Shown here: positions 1-7,125 of the stretch, one piece after another
Numbering within the stretch: position 1 is the first letter of the stretch
Layout of the letters: the number at the start of each line of letters is the position of its first letter
Assembly (NCBI GenBank): GCA_900547015.1
Contig: URFD01000067.1
Coordinates: forward strand, 1 to 9,109
Direction: 5' to 3'
DNA: 9,109 nt
Source: an uncultured Oscillospiraceae bacterium
Lineage (GTDB): Bacteria > Bacillota > Clostridia > Oscillospirales > Ruminococcaceae
Notes under the pieces: model-generated
What the model saw: only the letters and a program-made list of their open reading frames with translations
What the model was told of the DNA's origin: nothing
The model's database searches: none
Program-made: the position numbers and the translations under genes

Positions 1-71
1 GGCTTTTCCCCCGAAAATATGTTAAGAACAGGTAAAATCCGACCCGAATTTGTAAAATCTTTTGTTTAAAA

Positions 72-100
72 TTGCAGATTCACTAAAGTTGTGCTATGAT
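72..100 (+). promoter_or_regulatory. Sigma-A-type promoter for the M20-ppk-GNAT operon
   Basis: A TTGCAG -35 box (72-77) lies 17 bases upstream of a TATGAT -10 box (95-100). The -10 is preceded by TGC (92-94), which gives an extended -10 (TGn). Transcription would start near 107 and leave a leader of about 50 bases before the first gene. No other promoter-like pair is evident in the first 157 bases. The assignment rests on consensus match only. Confidence 0.75.
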
Positions 101-111
101 AAATGTAATGA

Positions 112-138
112 GGGCGCTGCGCCCCCAAATCTTTTTTT
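112..138 (+). other. GC hairpin plus T-run in the leader of the M20 peptidase gene
   Basis: A 5-bp GGGCG/CGCCC stem with a CTG loop (112-124) is followed, after seven bases, by seven T's (132-138). It lies at the very 5' end of the predicted transcript. The gap between stem and T-run is too long for a textbook intrinsic terminator, so a 5'-end mRNA-stabilising hairpin or a weak attenuator is more likely. The ribosome binding site AGGAGG follows at 144-149. Confidence 0.35.
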
Positions 139-157
139 GAATTAGGAGGCGCGTCCT

Positions 158-1297
158 ATGTCAGAATGTCAGAACATCCATCAGAAGGTCATCGAATATC
201 TGGAAGAAAACCGTCCGCGCTACCTTGCCGCCATCCGCGAGCTTGCCCGGATTCCTGCTCCGTCCAACCACGAGGAGCAGCGAGCAATCTGGTGCAAACA
301 GTATCTGGAATCTCTCGGCGCCACCGGTGTCGTGATTGACGACGCTCTCAATGTCATCTTCCCTTATCATGTCTCCGAAAACTCCAACGACCTGTGTGCC
401 ATTCTCGGACATACCGATGTCGTGTTCCCGGACACCGAGCCGTTACCCTTCCGTGAGGAAAACGGAAGATACTACGCTCCCGGCATCGGCGACGACACCA
501 CCAACGCTGTCGCAGTCATGGAGATGGCTGCCATGGCAATTGCTCTGAACCTCCAGCCGAAAACCGGCATCCTCTTTGTGCTCAATTCTGGCGAGGAGGG
601 CTTGGGAAATCTCAAGGGAACCCGCCAGCTGATGAAGGACTACGGCTCTCGCATCTCCCGCTTCTATGCCATCGACGGCGAGCTGGATTCCGTTGTCACC
701 GATGCAGTCGGCTCCAAGCGCTGGCGCATCACCATCACCACCGAGGGCGGTCACTCCTTCGGCAACTTCGGCAACCGCAACGCCATCTACTATGCGGCGA
801 AGATGATTGACACCTTCTACAGTTTAAAGGCTCCGGACTTCGGCAAGACCACCTATAATGTCGGCCTCATCGAGGGCGGCACCTCGGTCAACACCATCGC
901 CCAAAACTGCTCCCTGATGTATGAATACCGCTCCAACCAAAGAGAAGGTCTTGCCTACATGGACACCTTCTTCCAGTCTGTGATTGCCTCCTTCCGCACC
1001 ATGGGAATCGGCGTGGAGGTTGAGCTGCTCGGCGACCGTCCCTGCAAGGGAGAGGTTGACCCGTCCGCACTTGCCAAAATCGTAACCGAGGCCTCCCTGA
1101 AATATGGTCGGAGCCGCTACGAGGAATGTGGCTCTACCGACTGCAACATTCCTCTGTCCATGGGCATCCCCGCCGTCTGCTTCGGCGTCTATGATGGCTG
1201 TGGCGCACACACCCGCGACGAGTGGGTTGACATCGAATCCACCCGTACCGGCATGAAGATTCTCGCCGAGGTCCTGCTCAGCGAAATCTCCTGCTGA
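158..1297 (+). CDS. M20-family zinc metallopeptidase (ArgE/DapE/dipeptidase-like)
   Basis: A cytosolic binuclear-zinc amidohydrolase of 379 residues, probably hydrolysing a dipeptide or N-acylated amino acid; the exact substrate cannot be read from sequence. The full M20 metal site is visible: His85 and Asp87 in GHTDVVF, Asp112 in GIGDDTTN (bridging), the catalytic/ligand pair Glu146-Glu147 in SGEEG, Asp173 in YAIDGE, and His351 in GAHTRDEW. The lid/dimerisation domain falls between about 185 and 300 (GGHSFGNFGNRNA, then GGTSVNTIA). There is no signal peptide or membrane segment. The ATG follows an AGGAGG site with eight bases between. It is first in a three-gene run with ppk 37 bases downstream and no terminator between. 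The family is secure and the substrate unknown; aminoacylase, carboxypeptidase G2-like and PepT-like activities are all possible. Confidence 0.9.
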   Translation: MSECQNIHQKVIEYLEENRPRYLAAIRELARIPAPSNHEEQRAIWCKQYLESLGATGVVIDDALNVIFPYHVSENSNDLCAILGHTDVVFPDTEPLPFREENGRYYAPGIGDDTTNAVAVMEMAAMAIALNLQPKTGILFVLNSGEEGLGNLKGTRQLMKDYGSRISRFYAIDGELDSVVTDAVGSKRWRITITTEGGHSFGNFGNRNAIYYAAKMIDTFYSLKAPDFGKTTYNVGLIEGGTSVNTIAQNCSLMYEYRSNQREGLAYMDTFFQSVIASFRTMGIGVEVELLGDRPCKGEVDPSALAKIVTEASLKYGRSRYEECGSTDCNIPLSMGIPAVCFGVYDGCGAHTRDEWVDIESTRTGMKILAEVLLSEISC

Positions 1298-1334
1298 AAC
1301 CCTTGACCGAAACGCTCCACGCAGGAGGATTTAT

Positions 1335-3479
1335 ATGGACGATACAACACCTACCTTCCCTCAAAATATCTTCGTCAACCGTGAACTCAGCTGGCTGGAA
1401 TTTAACCGCCGCGTCCTGAGCGAATCGCTCGACCCCAACATTCCGCTGATGGAACGCTTAAAGTTCCTCTCGATTTATTTTTCCAATCTGGACGAATTCT
1501 TCATGGTTCGGGTTGGCTCCCTGCACGACCAAAGTATCCTGGAGCCTGACAAACTCGACGACAAGACCGGGCTCAATGCCGCCGGTCAGATTGATGCCAT
1601 CCTTCGCCGTGTCAACGAAATCAGCTCCACTACCCAGCGAGCTTGGAATCAGATTTGTCAGGAGCTGAAAATGCAGGACATCGATGTTCTGGACATCCAC
1701 CACATGAGCAAGCTGGACGAGCAGATTCTGCAAAAATATTTCAGCCAGGAAATGCGTCCGCTGCTCTCTCCCCAGATTATCGACCGCCAGCATCCCTTCC
1801 CATTTCTAAAAAACAAGGAATCGTTTATCGTTGCAATTCTGTCCGATAAAACCGACAACATCCGGCTGGGCTTTGTGCCCTTCTCCCAGCTGCCGCCCTA
1901 CTATATCTTCACCATCAACCAGCGGCGCAAGATTTTCTTCACCGCCGATGTGCTGCTGCACTTTGCTCAAAAGCTGTTCGGCAAGCAGAAGGTGCTGGAA
2001 AAGCACATCATGCGCGTCACCCGAAATGCAGACATCTCGGTGGATGAGGGGCTGCTGGACTTCGACATCGACTTCCGCGGCGTGATGGAGGAGATGCTGA
2101 AAAAGCGCCGCCGACTGGATGTGGTTCGGCTTCAGTTTTCCTCGGCTCCCAGCGAGCGTCTCTCCGGCTTCCTGTGCCAGAAGATGAAGGTCTCTCCAAG
2201 CTGCATCATGGTGCGCTCCATCCCGCTGGATTTTTCCTTCGGCTTTTCTCTTGCCTCCTCTCTGGACCCGCGCAAGGACCAGAAGCAGTGGTACTATCGG
2301 GAAGCCAAGCCCTTTGTGCCGGTTGACTTTGCCAAAGGTCAGGCCGGCGGTGCGCTGAACTATCTGCAAAATCACGACCTGCTGCTGAGCTTTCCTTTCC
2401 ACAGCACCAAACCGTTCGTTGACCTGCTGTATGAAGCCGGTGATGACCCCAGCGTGGTCTCCATCAAGATCTCCCTCTACCGCCTGGCAAACCACAGTAA
2501 GATTGCCTCTGCGCTGGCCCATGCCGCCGAGAAGGGCAAGGAGGTTCTGTGCGTTCTGGAGTTGCGTGCCCGCTTCGATGAGCAGAGCAACATCGATTAT
2601 GCCACCATGCTCGAAGAGGCAGGCTGCACCGTCATCTACGGTCTGAGCGACTACAAGATTCATGCCAAGCTCTGCCTGATTACCCGAAAGGTACACAACC
2701 AAATCCGCTACATCACGCAGGTGGGCACCGGCAACTATAACGAAAAAACCTCCGAGCTGTACACCGACCTTTCCTTCATCTCCTCCGATCAGAAGATGGG
2801 CGAGGATGCAACCCATGTCTTTCAGGAGCTTTGCATGGGCGAGGTGGTCGACACCACACAAAGCCTTTGGGTCGCGCCCAACTGCTTCGAGCCCCGTGTC
2901 ATCGAGTACATTCAGGAGCAGATTGACCTCTGCCGCTCCGGACATCCGGGCTATGTCTTTATCAAGGTCAACTCGCTCAACGACATGGATGTGATGGAAA
3001 AGCTCATCGAGGCCTCTCAGGCAGGGGTTCAGGTGGATATGGTCGTCCGCGGCATCTGCTGCCTGTGTCCCGGCATCTCGGGCTATACTGAGAACATCCA
3101 CATCAAGAGCATCGTTGGCCGCTATCTGGAGCACTCCCGCATCTTCATCTTCGGTGCAGACCCGGATACCCAGCGCATTTTCATCGGCTCCGGCGACCTG
3201 CTCAACCGCAACACCCGCCGCCGTGTCGAGGTTTTTGCCGAAATCAAATCCGCCGGCGCCCGTCAGGACATCCGTCATCTGGTGGAAGCCATTTCGATGG
3301 ACAACCAAAATTCTTGGCAGATGCTCTCCGACGGCAGCTACTTAAAGGATACCAGCGACCATGTCCAGCCGCTGGACTCCCACGCCTATCTGCATCAGTA
3401 TTTTGAAAAGCCGTTGGAGCTGTCCTCGGTCAAGCCCACCCTGCGGGAAAAGCTGTTTGGTCACTTCCGAAAAAAATAA
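1335..3479 (+). CDS. ppk1: Polyphosphate kinase 1
   Basis: Catalyses reversible transfer of the ATP gamma-phosphate to inorganic polyphosphate, in the cytosol or at the membrane. The 714 residues match the usual Ppk1 size, with the N-terminal signature NRELSWLEFNRRVL and the head and two C-terminal phospholipase-D-like domains following. The autophosphorylated histidine is His443 in YKIHAKLCL, and the second conserved histidine is His600 in LEHSRIFIFG. Arg383 (SLYR) and Arg413 (RARFDEQ) sit at phosphate-binding positions. All four keep a constant +8 offset from the E. coli numbering I recall (Arg375, Arg405, His435, His592), so the enzyme looks intact. The ATG is served by AGGAGG at 1323-1328. 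No exopolyphosphatase gene (ppx) is present in the window. The GNAT gene follows after 16 bases, so co-transcription is likely. Confidence 0.97.
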   Translation: MDDTTPTFPQNIFVNRELSWLEFNRRVLSESLDPNIPLMERLKFLSIYFSNLDEFFMVRVGSLHDQSILEPDKLDDKTGLNAAGQIDAILRRVNEISSTTQRAWNQICQELKMQDIDVLDIHHMSKLDEQILQKYFSQEMRPLLSPQIIDRQHPFPFLKNKESFIVAILSDKTDNIRLGFVPFSQLPPYYIFTINQRRKIFFTADVLLHFAQKLFGKQKVLEKHIMRVTRNADISVDEGLLDFDIDFRGVMEEMLKKRRRLDVVRLQFSSAPSERLSGFLCQKMKVSPSCIMVRSIPLDFSFGFSLASSLDPRKDQKQWYYREAKPFVPVDFAKGQAGGALNYLQNHDLLLSFPFHSTKPFVDLLYEAGDDPSVVSIKISLYRLANHSKIASALAHAAEKGKEVLCVLELRARFDEQSNIDYATMLEEAGCTVIYGLSDYKIHAKLCLITRKVHNQIRYITQVGTGNYNEKTSELYTDLSFISSDQKMGEDATHVFQELCMGEVVDTTQSLWVAPNCFEPRVIEYIQEQIDLCRSGHPGYVFIKVNSLNDMDVMEKLIEASQAGVQVDMVVRGICCLCPGISGYTENIHIKSIVGRYLEHSRIFIFGADPDTQRIFIGSGDLLNRNTRRRVEVFAEIKSAGARQDIRHLVEAISMDNQNSWQMLSDGSYLKDTSDHVQPLDSHAYLHQYFEKPLELSSVKPTLREKLFGHFRKK

Positions 3480-3495
3480 ACAAGGGAGCCTTTCC

Positions 3496-4500
3496 ATGAA
3501 ATCGATACATTATTCCTTTTTGTCCGAACCACAGCTAATCCCGGAACTTTTTTCCCAATTTGACCGATATCAGAAGGTAACGCGATGCTGGCGCAAAAAA
3601 GAAGGCAACTGGGTTCTTCAGGATATTGCCTTTACCGAACAATGGGACGAATCGGATTACCTCTCGCTGTGTGATTTTCTTCGCACCACCCTGCGGGACG
3701 GCGGTGCTGTAATCGGAGCTTTTCGGGACGGTGCCCTCTGTGGGTTTGCTTCATTGGAAAACCATCCCTTTGGACCGGACAAGGAATATCTCCAGCTTTC
3801 TAACCTTCATGTTTCCAACGAATCGCGCGGCAGGGGGATTGGACGAAAGTTGTTCTTCCTCTCCTGTGACGCTGCCCGGGAACGAGGGGCTGCCAAGCTC
3901 TACCTTTCCTCCCACTCCGCACAGGAAACACAGGAATTTTACCGTTCGGTCGGCTGTGTCGAGGCACAATGGTATCATCCTGACCTCACCGCCGCCGAAC
4001 CCTGTGATTGCCAGCTAGAAAAGCGCCTGATTTCTTCCGGCAATATCTCCATTCAGGAGTCTCCTCTCACTGACAAGCTGCTCGGTCAACTGATTCAACT
4101 GTCAGAGCAATGGGAAGAGGAGGGATCACTGCACGGCTACCACAAAAATGAGCGCAGTGATATCGAGGGCAACCGCATCTTTACGGCATGGCATCAAGGG
4201 ACGCTGATAGGCTATCTGTTCGGGGCCCTCGAAACAACCTCGAAACCCACCTCCATAATACCTGCCGGGACCTCCTGCTTTGAAATTGAGGAGCTGTATG
4301 TCCTGCCCGAGCTGAGAAGTTCTGGCATCGGCTCCCGGCTGTTTGCCTTTGCCGAAAAGGCAGTCTGCGGACAGGCACAGATGATAACCCTGAGTACCTC
4401 CGCCAAAAACTATCCTGCCGTCCTTCACTTTTACATTGAGCAGATGGGGATGCAGTTTTGGAACGCCCGTCTGTTTAAATCCCTCTCCCCCTCAAACTAA
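3496..4500 (+). CDS. Tandem GNAT acetyltransferase (two GNAT domains)
   Basis: A 334-residue protein with two GCN5-related N-acetyltransferase folds in one chain. Each has its own acetyl-CoA pyrophosphate-binding loop: RGRGIG at 111-116 after LSNLHVSNES, and RSSGIG at 274-279 after IEELYVLPEL. Each is followed by the helix and the Asn/Gln-Phe-Tyr segment typical of the fold (EFYRSVGC, then LHFYIEQMGM). The reading frame stays open upstream to 3361 inside ppk, but the start chosen is the ATG at 3496, because AAGGGAG (3482-3488) precedes it and the upstream part only shadows ppk. It is last in the M20-ppk run, and its stop lies 12 bases before a hairpin terminator. Its acceptor (small molecule, peptide or protein) cannot be inferred. 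Confidence 0.85.
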   Translation: MKSIHYSFLSEPQLIPELFSQFDRYQKVTRCWRKKEGNWVLQDIAFTEQWDESDYLSLCDFLRTTLRDGGAVIGAFRDGALCGFASLENHPFGPDKEYLQLSNLHVSNESRGRGIGRKLFFLSCDAARERGAAKLYLSSHSAQETQEFYRSVGCVEAQWYHPDLTAAEPCDCQLEKRLISSGNISIQESPLTDKLLGQLIQLSEQWEEEGSLHGYHKNERSDIEGNRIFTAWHQGTLIGYLFGALETTSKPTSIIPAGTSCFEIEELYVLPELRSSGIGSRLFAFAEKAVCGQAQMITLSTSAKNYPAVLHFYIEQMGMQFWNARLFKSLSPSN

Positions 4501-4512
4501 CAATACATAAAA

Positions 4513-4551
4513 GAGAGCATCCACACCTTGTCGTATGGATGCTCTCCTTTT
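4513..4551. terminator. Bidirectional intrinsic terminator between convergent operons
   Basis: GAGAGCATCCA (4513-4523) pairs perfectly with TGGATGCTCTC (4536-4546), giving an 11-bp stem with a 12-base loop. On the + strand it is followed by CTTTTTTT. Read on the - strand, the stem is followed by TTTTATG, a shorter U-run. It therefore ends the GNAT operon and can also end the gerW transcript, whose TAA (4552-4554) lies just beside the + strand T-tract. Confidence 0.88.
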
Positions 4552-4953
4552 TTATGCCTCTGTTTTGGGTTCGGTCTTGTCTGCCGGTTTTTCCTTGTTT
4601 TTGTTGACCATCGCCGAGATGCGGTCGATGGTTTCCGGCACCATATTGACCAGCGCATCTGCTGCGGTTCTGCTCTGGCTGACATTGAGGACACGGACAT
4701 CTCCGTCCCGCTCAATCAAAAAGCACAGTGGCTGGATGGTGACGCCTGCACCGGCTCCTCCACCAAAGTCGTCCTTGGCAGATTTGGCAATATCGCTTCC
4801 TCCCGAGCCAAAGCCAAAGGTCACCTTGGAGACCGGGATGATGGTAGTATTGCTTGCGGTCACGATTGGTTTGCCGATAATGCAATCAACATCGACCAGG
4901 TCCCGCAGTCCCTTCATCGACTCACCCATCAGTTCATGAATATGCTGACTCAT
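4552..4953 (-). CDS. gerW: Sporulation/germination protein GerW (YtfJ family)
   Basis: A 133-residue YtfJ/GerW-family protein. The family is made during sporulation in Bacillus and is linked there to spore germination; its biochemical role is unresolved. Recognisable features are the N-terminal IHELMGESMKGLRDLVDVD segment, the core GKPIVTASNTTIIPVSKV, and the glycine-rich FGFGSGGSDI and FGGGAGAGV runs. The Lys/Glu-rich tail (NKNKEKPADKTEPKTEA) looks disordered. There is no signal peptide. The ATG at 4953 is preceded by AAAGGAA with a normal gap, making this the only ATG start in the operon. It lies 60 bases after the DUF2953 gene with no terminator between. In Bacillus ytfJ is likewise paired with ytfI. 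Its presence points to a spore-forming organism. Confidence 0.9.
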   Translation of the reverse strand: MSQHIHELMGESMKGLRDLVDVDCIIGKPIVTASNTTIIPVSKVTFGFGSGGSDIAKSAKDDFGGGAGAGVTIQPLCFLIERDGDVRVLNVSQSRTAADALVNMVPETIDRISAMVNKNKEKPADKTEPKTEA

Positions 4954-5013
4954 AGAATCATTCCTTTCCCTGTAAATCCTGTTGTTTTTTATCCTTCAGA
5001 TTCGACCGCTCCA

Positions 5014-5832
5014 TCAGGAGACTGCCTGCTCCTGCGGAGGTTTTCCACCGGAGCGGTTGGGATTGGTTGAATCCTGTTCTCTTTTTTGGGATTGTCTTTT
5101 CGTTTTGCCGACCATCCTGCTGATGAAAGAGCCTGCGAACCGCAGGGCTGCTCCCAGCCAAACAATGGGATGGATGCTCAAACGAAACCGAATCGACCAG
5201 TCTGTCTCCTCTGCCAGAAAATCCGGCTGGATTTGGAGATTGGCTGATCGGACTCGTATGAAATTTTGAATCGTTCCCAGCAGGGTGTAGACCGCAATCC
5301 CCATCTTCTGGGAGCCTGTCGCGGCCTGTGCGCTGTCCGACGCTCCGCAGGATGCCCGAAGGTCCAGATGATGCAGGCACAAATCCGACAGAATCATCTG
5401 CAACGGCTTGCGGGCACACTGCCAAAGCTCTCCCAGCAGCTTCTTGCGGCCCGGAGCTTTGGCATCCGGCTGTGAGGTTTCCTCTTTTGGCTTTTCCTTC
5501 TTCGGCTTGGTGTCCTTTGCAGCGGCCTTCTTTTTCGGCTTCTTCGGTGCAAGCGGAAACAGGTTCCAGTGAAAGCACAGCCACCACAGCGAAACGCTCA
5601 GCTCCTTCTGCACCTCCTGCTGCTGCGGCAGTTCTGCAATCATCTGGCGCAGGATGGTCTGGTCGTCCTCACAAAGCTCCAGTGCGGCAATCTCCTCCTG
5701 CACCCGCTCGGTTAGGAAGCCGGTCTGCGTGACGGTTTGTTTGCCCTTTGGAGGCAGCCACCAGCCGACGCGCAGCGTTAAAGGCAGACACAGCAAAAGC
5801 AGCAAGATTCCTATGACCCACAACACGACCAC
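5014..5832 (-). CDS. DUF2953 (YtfI-like) membrane-anchored protein, GTG start
   Basis: A 272-residue protein matching the DUF2953/YtfI pattern: one N-terminal membrane helix (VVLWVIGILLLLLCLPLTL), then a soluble part. A conserved-looking C-terminal core around 150-235 contains QKMGIAVYTLLG and LQIQPDFLAEETDWSIRFRL. Between about residues 96 and 131 there is a Lys/Pro/Ala-rich, probably disordered linker. The frame is open upstream to ATG 5856 and TTG 5859, but the perfect GGAAGGAGG site (5841-5849) lies eight bases before the GTG at 5832, and starting there puts the membrane helix at the N-terminus. The gene follows scpB by 33 bases and precedes gerW by 60. Function is unknown; I infer that it works with GerW at the membrane during sporulation. 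Family call is moderately sure. Confidence 0.78.
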   Translation of the reverse strand: MVVLWVIGILLLLLCLPLTLRVGWWLPPKGKQTVTQTGFLTERVQEEIAALELCEDDQTILRQMIAELPQQQEVQKELSVSLWWLCFHWNLFPLAPKKPKKKAAAKDTKPKKEKPKEETSQPDAKAPGRKKLLGELWQCARKPLQMILSDLCLHHLDLRASCGASDSAQAATGSQKMGIAVYTLLGTIQNFIRVRSANLQIQPDFLAEETDWSIRFRLSIHPIVWLGAALRFAGSFISRMVGKTKRQSQKREQDSTNPNRSGGKPPQEQAVS

Positions 5833-5840
5833 CGACTGTC

Positions 5841-5849
5841 CCTCCTTCC
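5841..5849 (-). promoter_or_regulatory. Ribosome binding site deciding the GTG start of the DUF2953 gene
   Basis: On the - strand this reads GGAAGGAGG, a near-perfect anti-16S match, with eight bases to GTG 5832. If ATG 5856 were used instead, this site would lie inside the coding sequence and only weak purines would precede the start. Confidence 0.8.
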
Positions 5850-5865
5850 GATCCATCAAAATGCT

Positions 5866-6396
5866 CTAGCTTTCCACCGACTCCCCTTGAGATTGTGGAA
5901 TCTTCGGAAGTGCCTCGATACTCTTCATGCCAAAGCAGCGCAAAAAATGCTCTGTTGTTCCATAGGAGATGGGTCTGCCGGGAATTTCCAGCCTGCCCTG
6001 CTCCTCCACCAGCTCCTTTGCCACCAGAGAATTAACCACCGAGCCGCTGTCCACACCGCGCACCTGCTCGATAAAGGACTTGGTGACCGGCTGGTTATAG
6101 GCGATGATTGCCAGCACCTCCAACGCTGCCTGACTCAGTGGAGCATTGTTTTTGACCTCCAGCGCCTGACGGATGATGGTGGCATATTCTGCCCGTGTCA
6201 CCATCTGATAGCTTTGGTCAAGTTCCAAAATAGCAAACGGGGTCTTTTTATAAAACTCGTTGATGCGCTCGACCAGCTGTGCCAACATCCCTGTGTCGAT
6301 TTCCAACAGCTGTGCCAGCCTTTCTTTTTCGTAAGGCTCTCCGGCGGCAAACAGCACAGCCTGTATGCTGCGTTCCAGCTCTGCCAGTTTTGTCAA
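5866..6396 (-). CDS. scpB: Segregation and condensation protein B, TTG start
   Basis: ScpB is the dimeric winged-helix (kite) subunit that binds ScpA and helps form the Smc-ScpAB complex, which compacts and segregates the chromosome. The 176-residue product opens with TKLAELERSIQAVLFAAGEPY and carries the family's core (LSQAALEVLAIIAYNQPVTKSFIEQVRGVDS), then LVEEQGRLEIPGRPISYGTTEHFLRCFG, the C-terminal winged helix. The frame is open upstream to 6450, but GGGGAGG (6404-6410) lies seven bases before TTG 6396, and homology begins right there. It follows scpA by 19 bases. Length is normal for the family. Confidence 0.95.
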   Translation of the reverse strand: MTKLAELERSIQAVLFAAGEPYEKERLAQLLEIDTGMLAQLVERINEFYKKTPFAILELDQSYQMVTRAEYATIIRQALEVKNNAPLSQAALEVLAIIAYNQPVTKSFIEQVRGVDSGSVVNSLVAKELVEEQGRLEIPGRPISYGTTEHFLRCFGMKSIEALPKIPQSQGESVES

Positions 6397-6403
6397 GTGG
6401 AAT

Positions 6404-6410
6404 CCTCCCC
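6404..6410 (-). promoter_or_regulatory. Ribosome binding site deciding the TTG start of scpB
   Basis: Reads GGGGAGG on the - strand, seven bases before TTG 6396 and just after the scpA TAA (6416-6418). No ATG or GTG sits at a suitable distance from it. Confidence 0.75.
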
Positions 6411-6415
6411 GCTTA

Positions 6416-7111
6416 TTACAAGAGGGCGATGGTCCTGCCATCCTCCTCAATCATCACTCGTTTGTTCTTTACCAGCTCCAACACAGCCAAAAAGGTCGCG
6501 ACGATTTCCGCGCGGTCATGGCTGTCCTCAAAGAGGGACAGAAACGGCGCTCTGCGCTTCTGGTAAAGGTGGTTCATCACCACCACGATTCTGGAGCTCA
6601 CCGAAACCACACGCTTTGCAACGAGCGGCTCCAACGCTCTCTTGCTGTCCTGCGGCAGTTTCTTCCTGCCTACCGACGCCAGATAAGCCTCCAACAGCAC
6701 CTTTGGCTTGTGGCTGCGGTGATAGCTCATGTCCTGCTCGACCTGCTGCATCGGTCGGTAAAACAGCTCGTCCCCAACATATCGGTTTTGCAGCAGCTGT
6801 GCCACCTGACGGCACAGTGTATATTCGATGAGCTGACCGGTCAGCTCCTTCTTCAGCTGTTCCTCCAACTCCTCATGCTTGGGAAGCAGCGAAACTGACT
6901 TGATATAAACCAGTCGGGAGGCCATCTCCAAAAATTCGCTGGCAATCTCCATCTCCTGACTCTGCGCTTCCTCCATATAGGCCAGATACTGCTCGAGCAG
7001 CTTTGCAATTTCAATATCATAGATGTTCAGCTTGTGCTTGGAAATCAGCTGTAAAATCAAATCCAGCGGCCCTTCGACCTGTGCAACCTTAAAGGAAAGC
7101 TGTTCTACCAA
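6416..7111 (-). CDS. scpA: Segregation and condensation protein A, TTG start
   Basis: ScpA is the kleisin that bridges the Smc ATPase heads and binds a ScpB dimer. The 231-residue product has the N-terminal kleisin signature VEGPLDLILQLISKHKLNIYDI at about 12-33, interacting with the Smc neck. A middle ScpB-binding helical region follows, then a C-terminal winged helix (VVSVSSRIVVVMNHLY to KNKRVMIEEDGRT) for the Smc head. TTG 7111 is preceded by AAGGGGG (7119-7125), which overlaps the stop of the M50 gene, leaving a 12-base gap and suggesting translational coupling. Length is slightly below the usual 240-260, but no domain is missing. Confidence 0.95.
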   Translation of the reverse strand: MVEQLSFKVAQVEGPLDLILQLISKHKLNIYDIEIAKLLEQYLAYMEEAQSQEMEIASEFLEMASRLVYIKSVSLLPKHEELEEQLKKELTGQLIEYTLCRQVAQLLQNRYVGDELFYRPMQQVEQDMSYHRSHKPKVLLEAYLASVGRKKLPQDSKRALEPLVAKRVVSVSSRIVVVMNHLYQKRRAPFLSLFEDSHDRAEIVATFLAVLELVKNKRVMIEEDGRTIALL

Positions 7112-7118
7112 GATGCTG

Positions 7119-7125
7119 CCCCCTT
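7119..7125 (-). promoter_or_regulatory. Ribosome binding site of scpA overlapping the upstream stop codon
   Basis: AAGGGGG on the - strand shares its AA with the TAA of the M50 protease gene (7124-7126) and lies seven bases before TTG 7111. A ribosome ending the protease frame would stand on this site, which favours coupled re-initiation. Confidence 0.65.

Noticed and set aside
1806..3308. A 500-codon open frame on the - strand opposite ppk
   Set aside because: It mirrors the ppk codons on the opposite strand, has no ribosome binding site or promoter that I can see, and its product resembles no family. GC-rich coding strands often leave such long antisense frames.
3361..3495. Upstream extension of the GNAT gene into ppk
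   Set aside because: The extension only shadows ppk in another frame; AAGGGAG and ATG at 3496 give a clean start and the homology begins there.
4954..5013. Possible sigma-F/G-type promoter directly before gerW (GGATAAAAAA)
   Set aside because: The -10-like string is one base off consensus but no suitable -35 lies 15-16 bases upstream, so the match is too weak to report as a feature.
4528..5070. 180-codon + strand frame across gerW and the DUF2953 gene
   Set aside because: It begins inside the terminator, lies antisense to two recognised genes and shows no family features.
5887..6831. 314-codon + strand frame opposite scpB and scpA
   Set aside because: Antisense shadow of two secure genes, rich in Cys/Pro/Gln/His with no domain pattern and no start signals.
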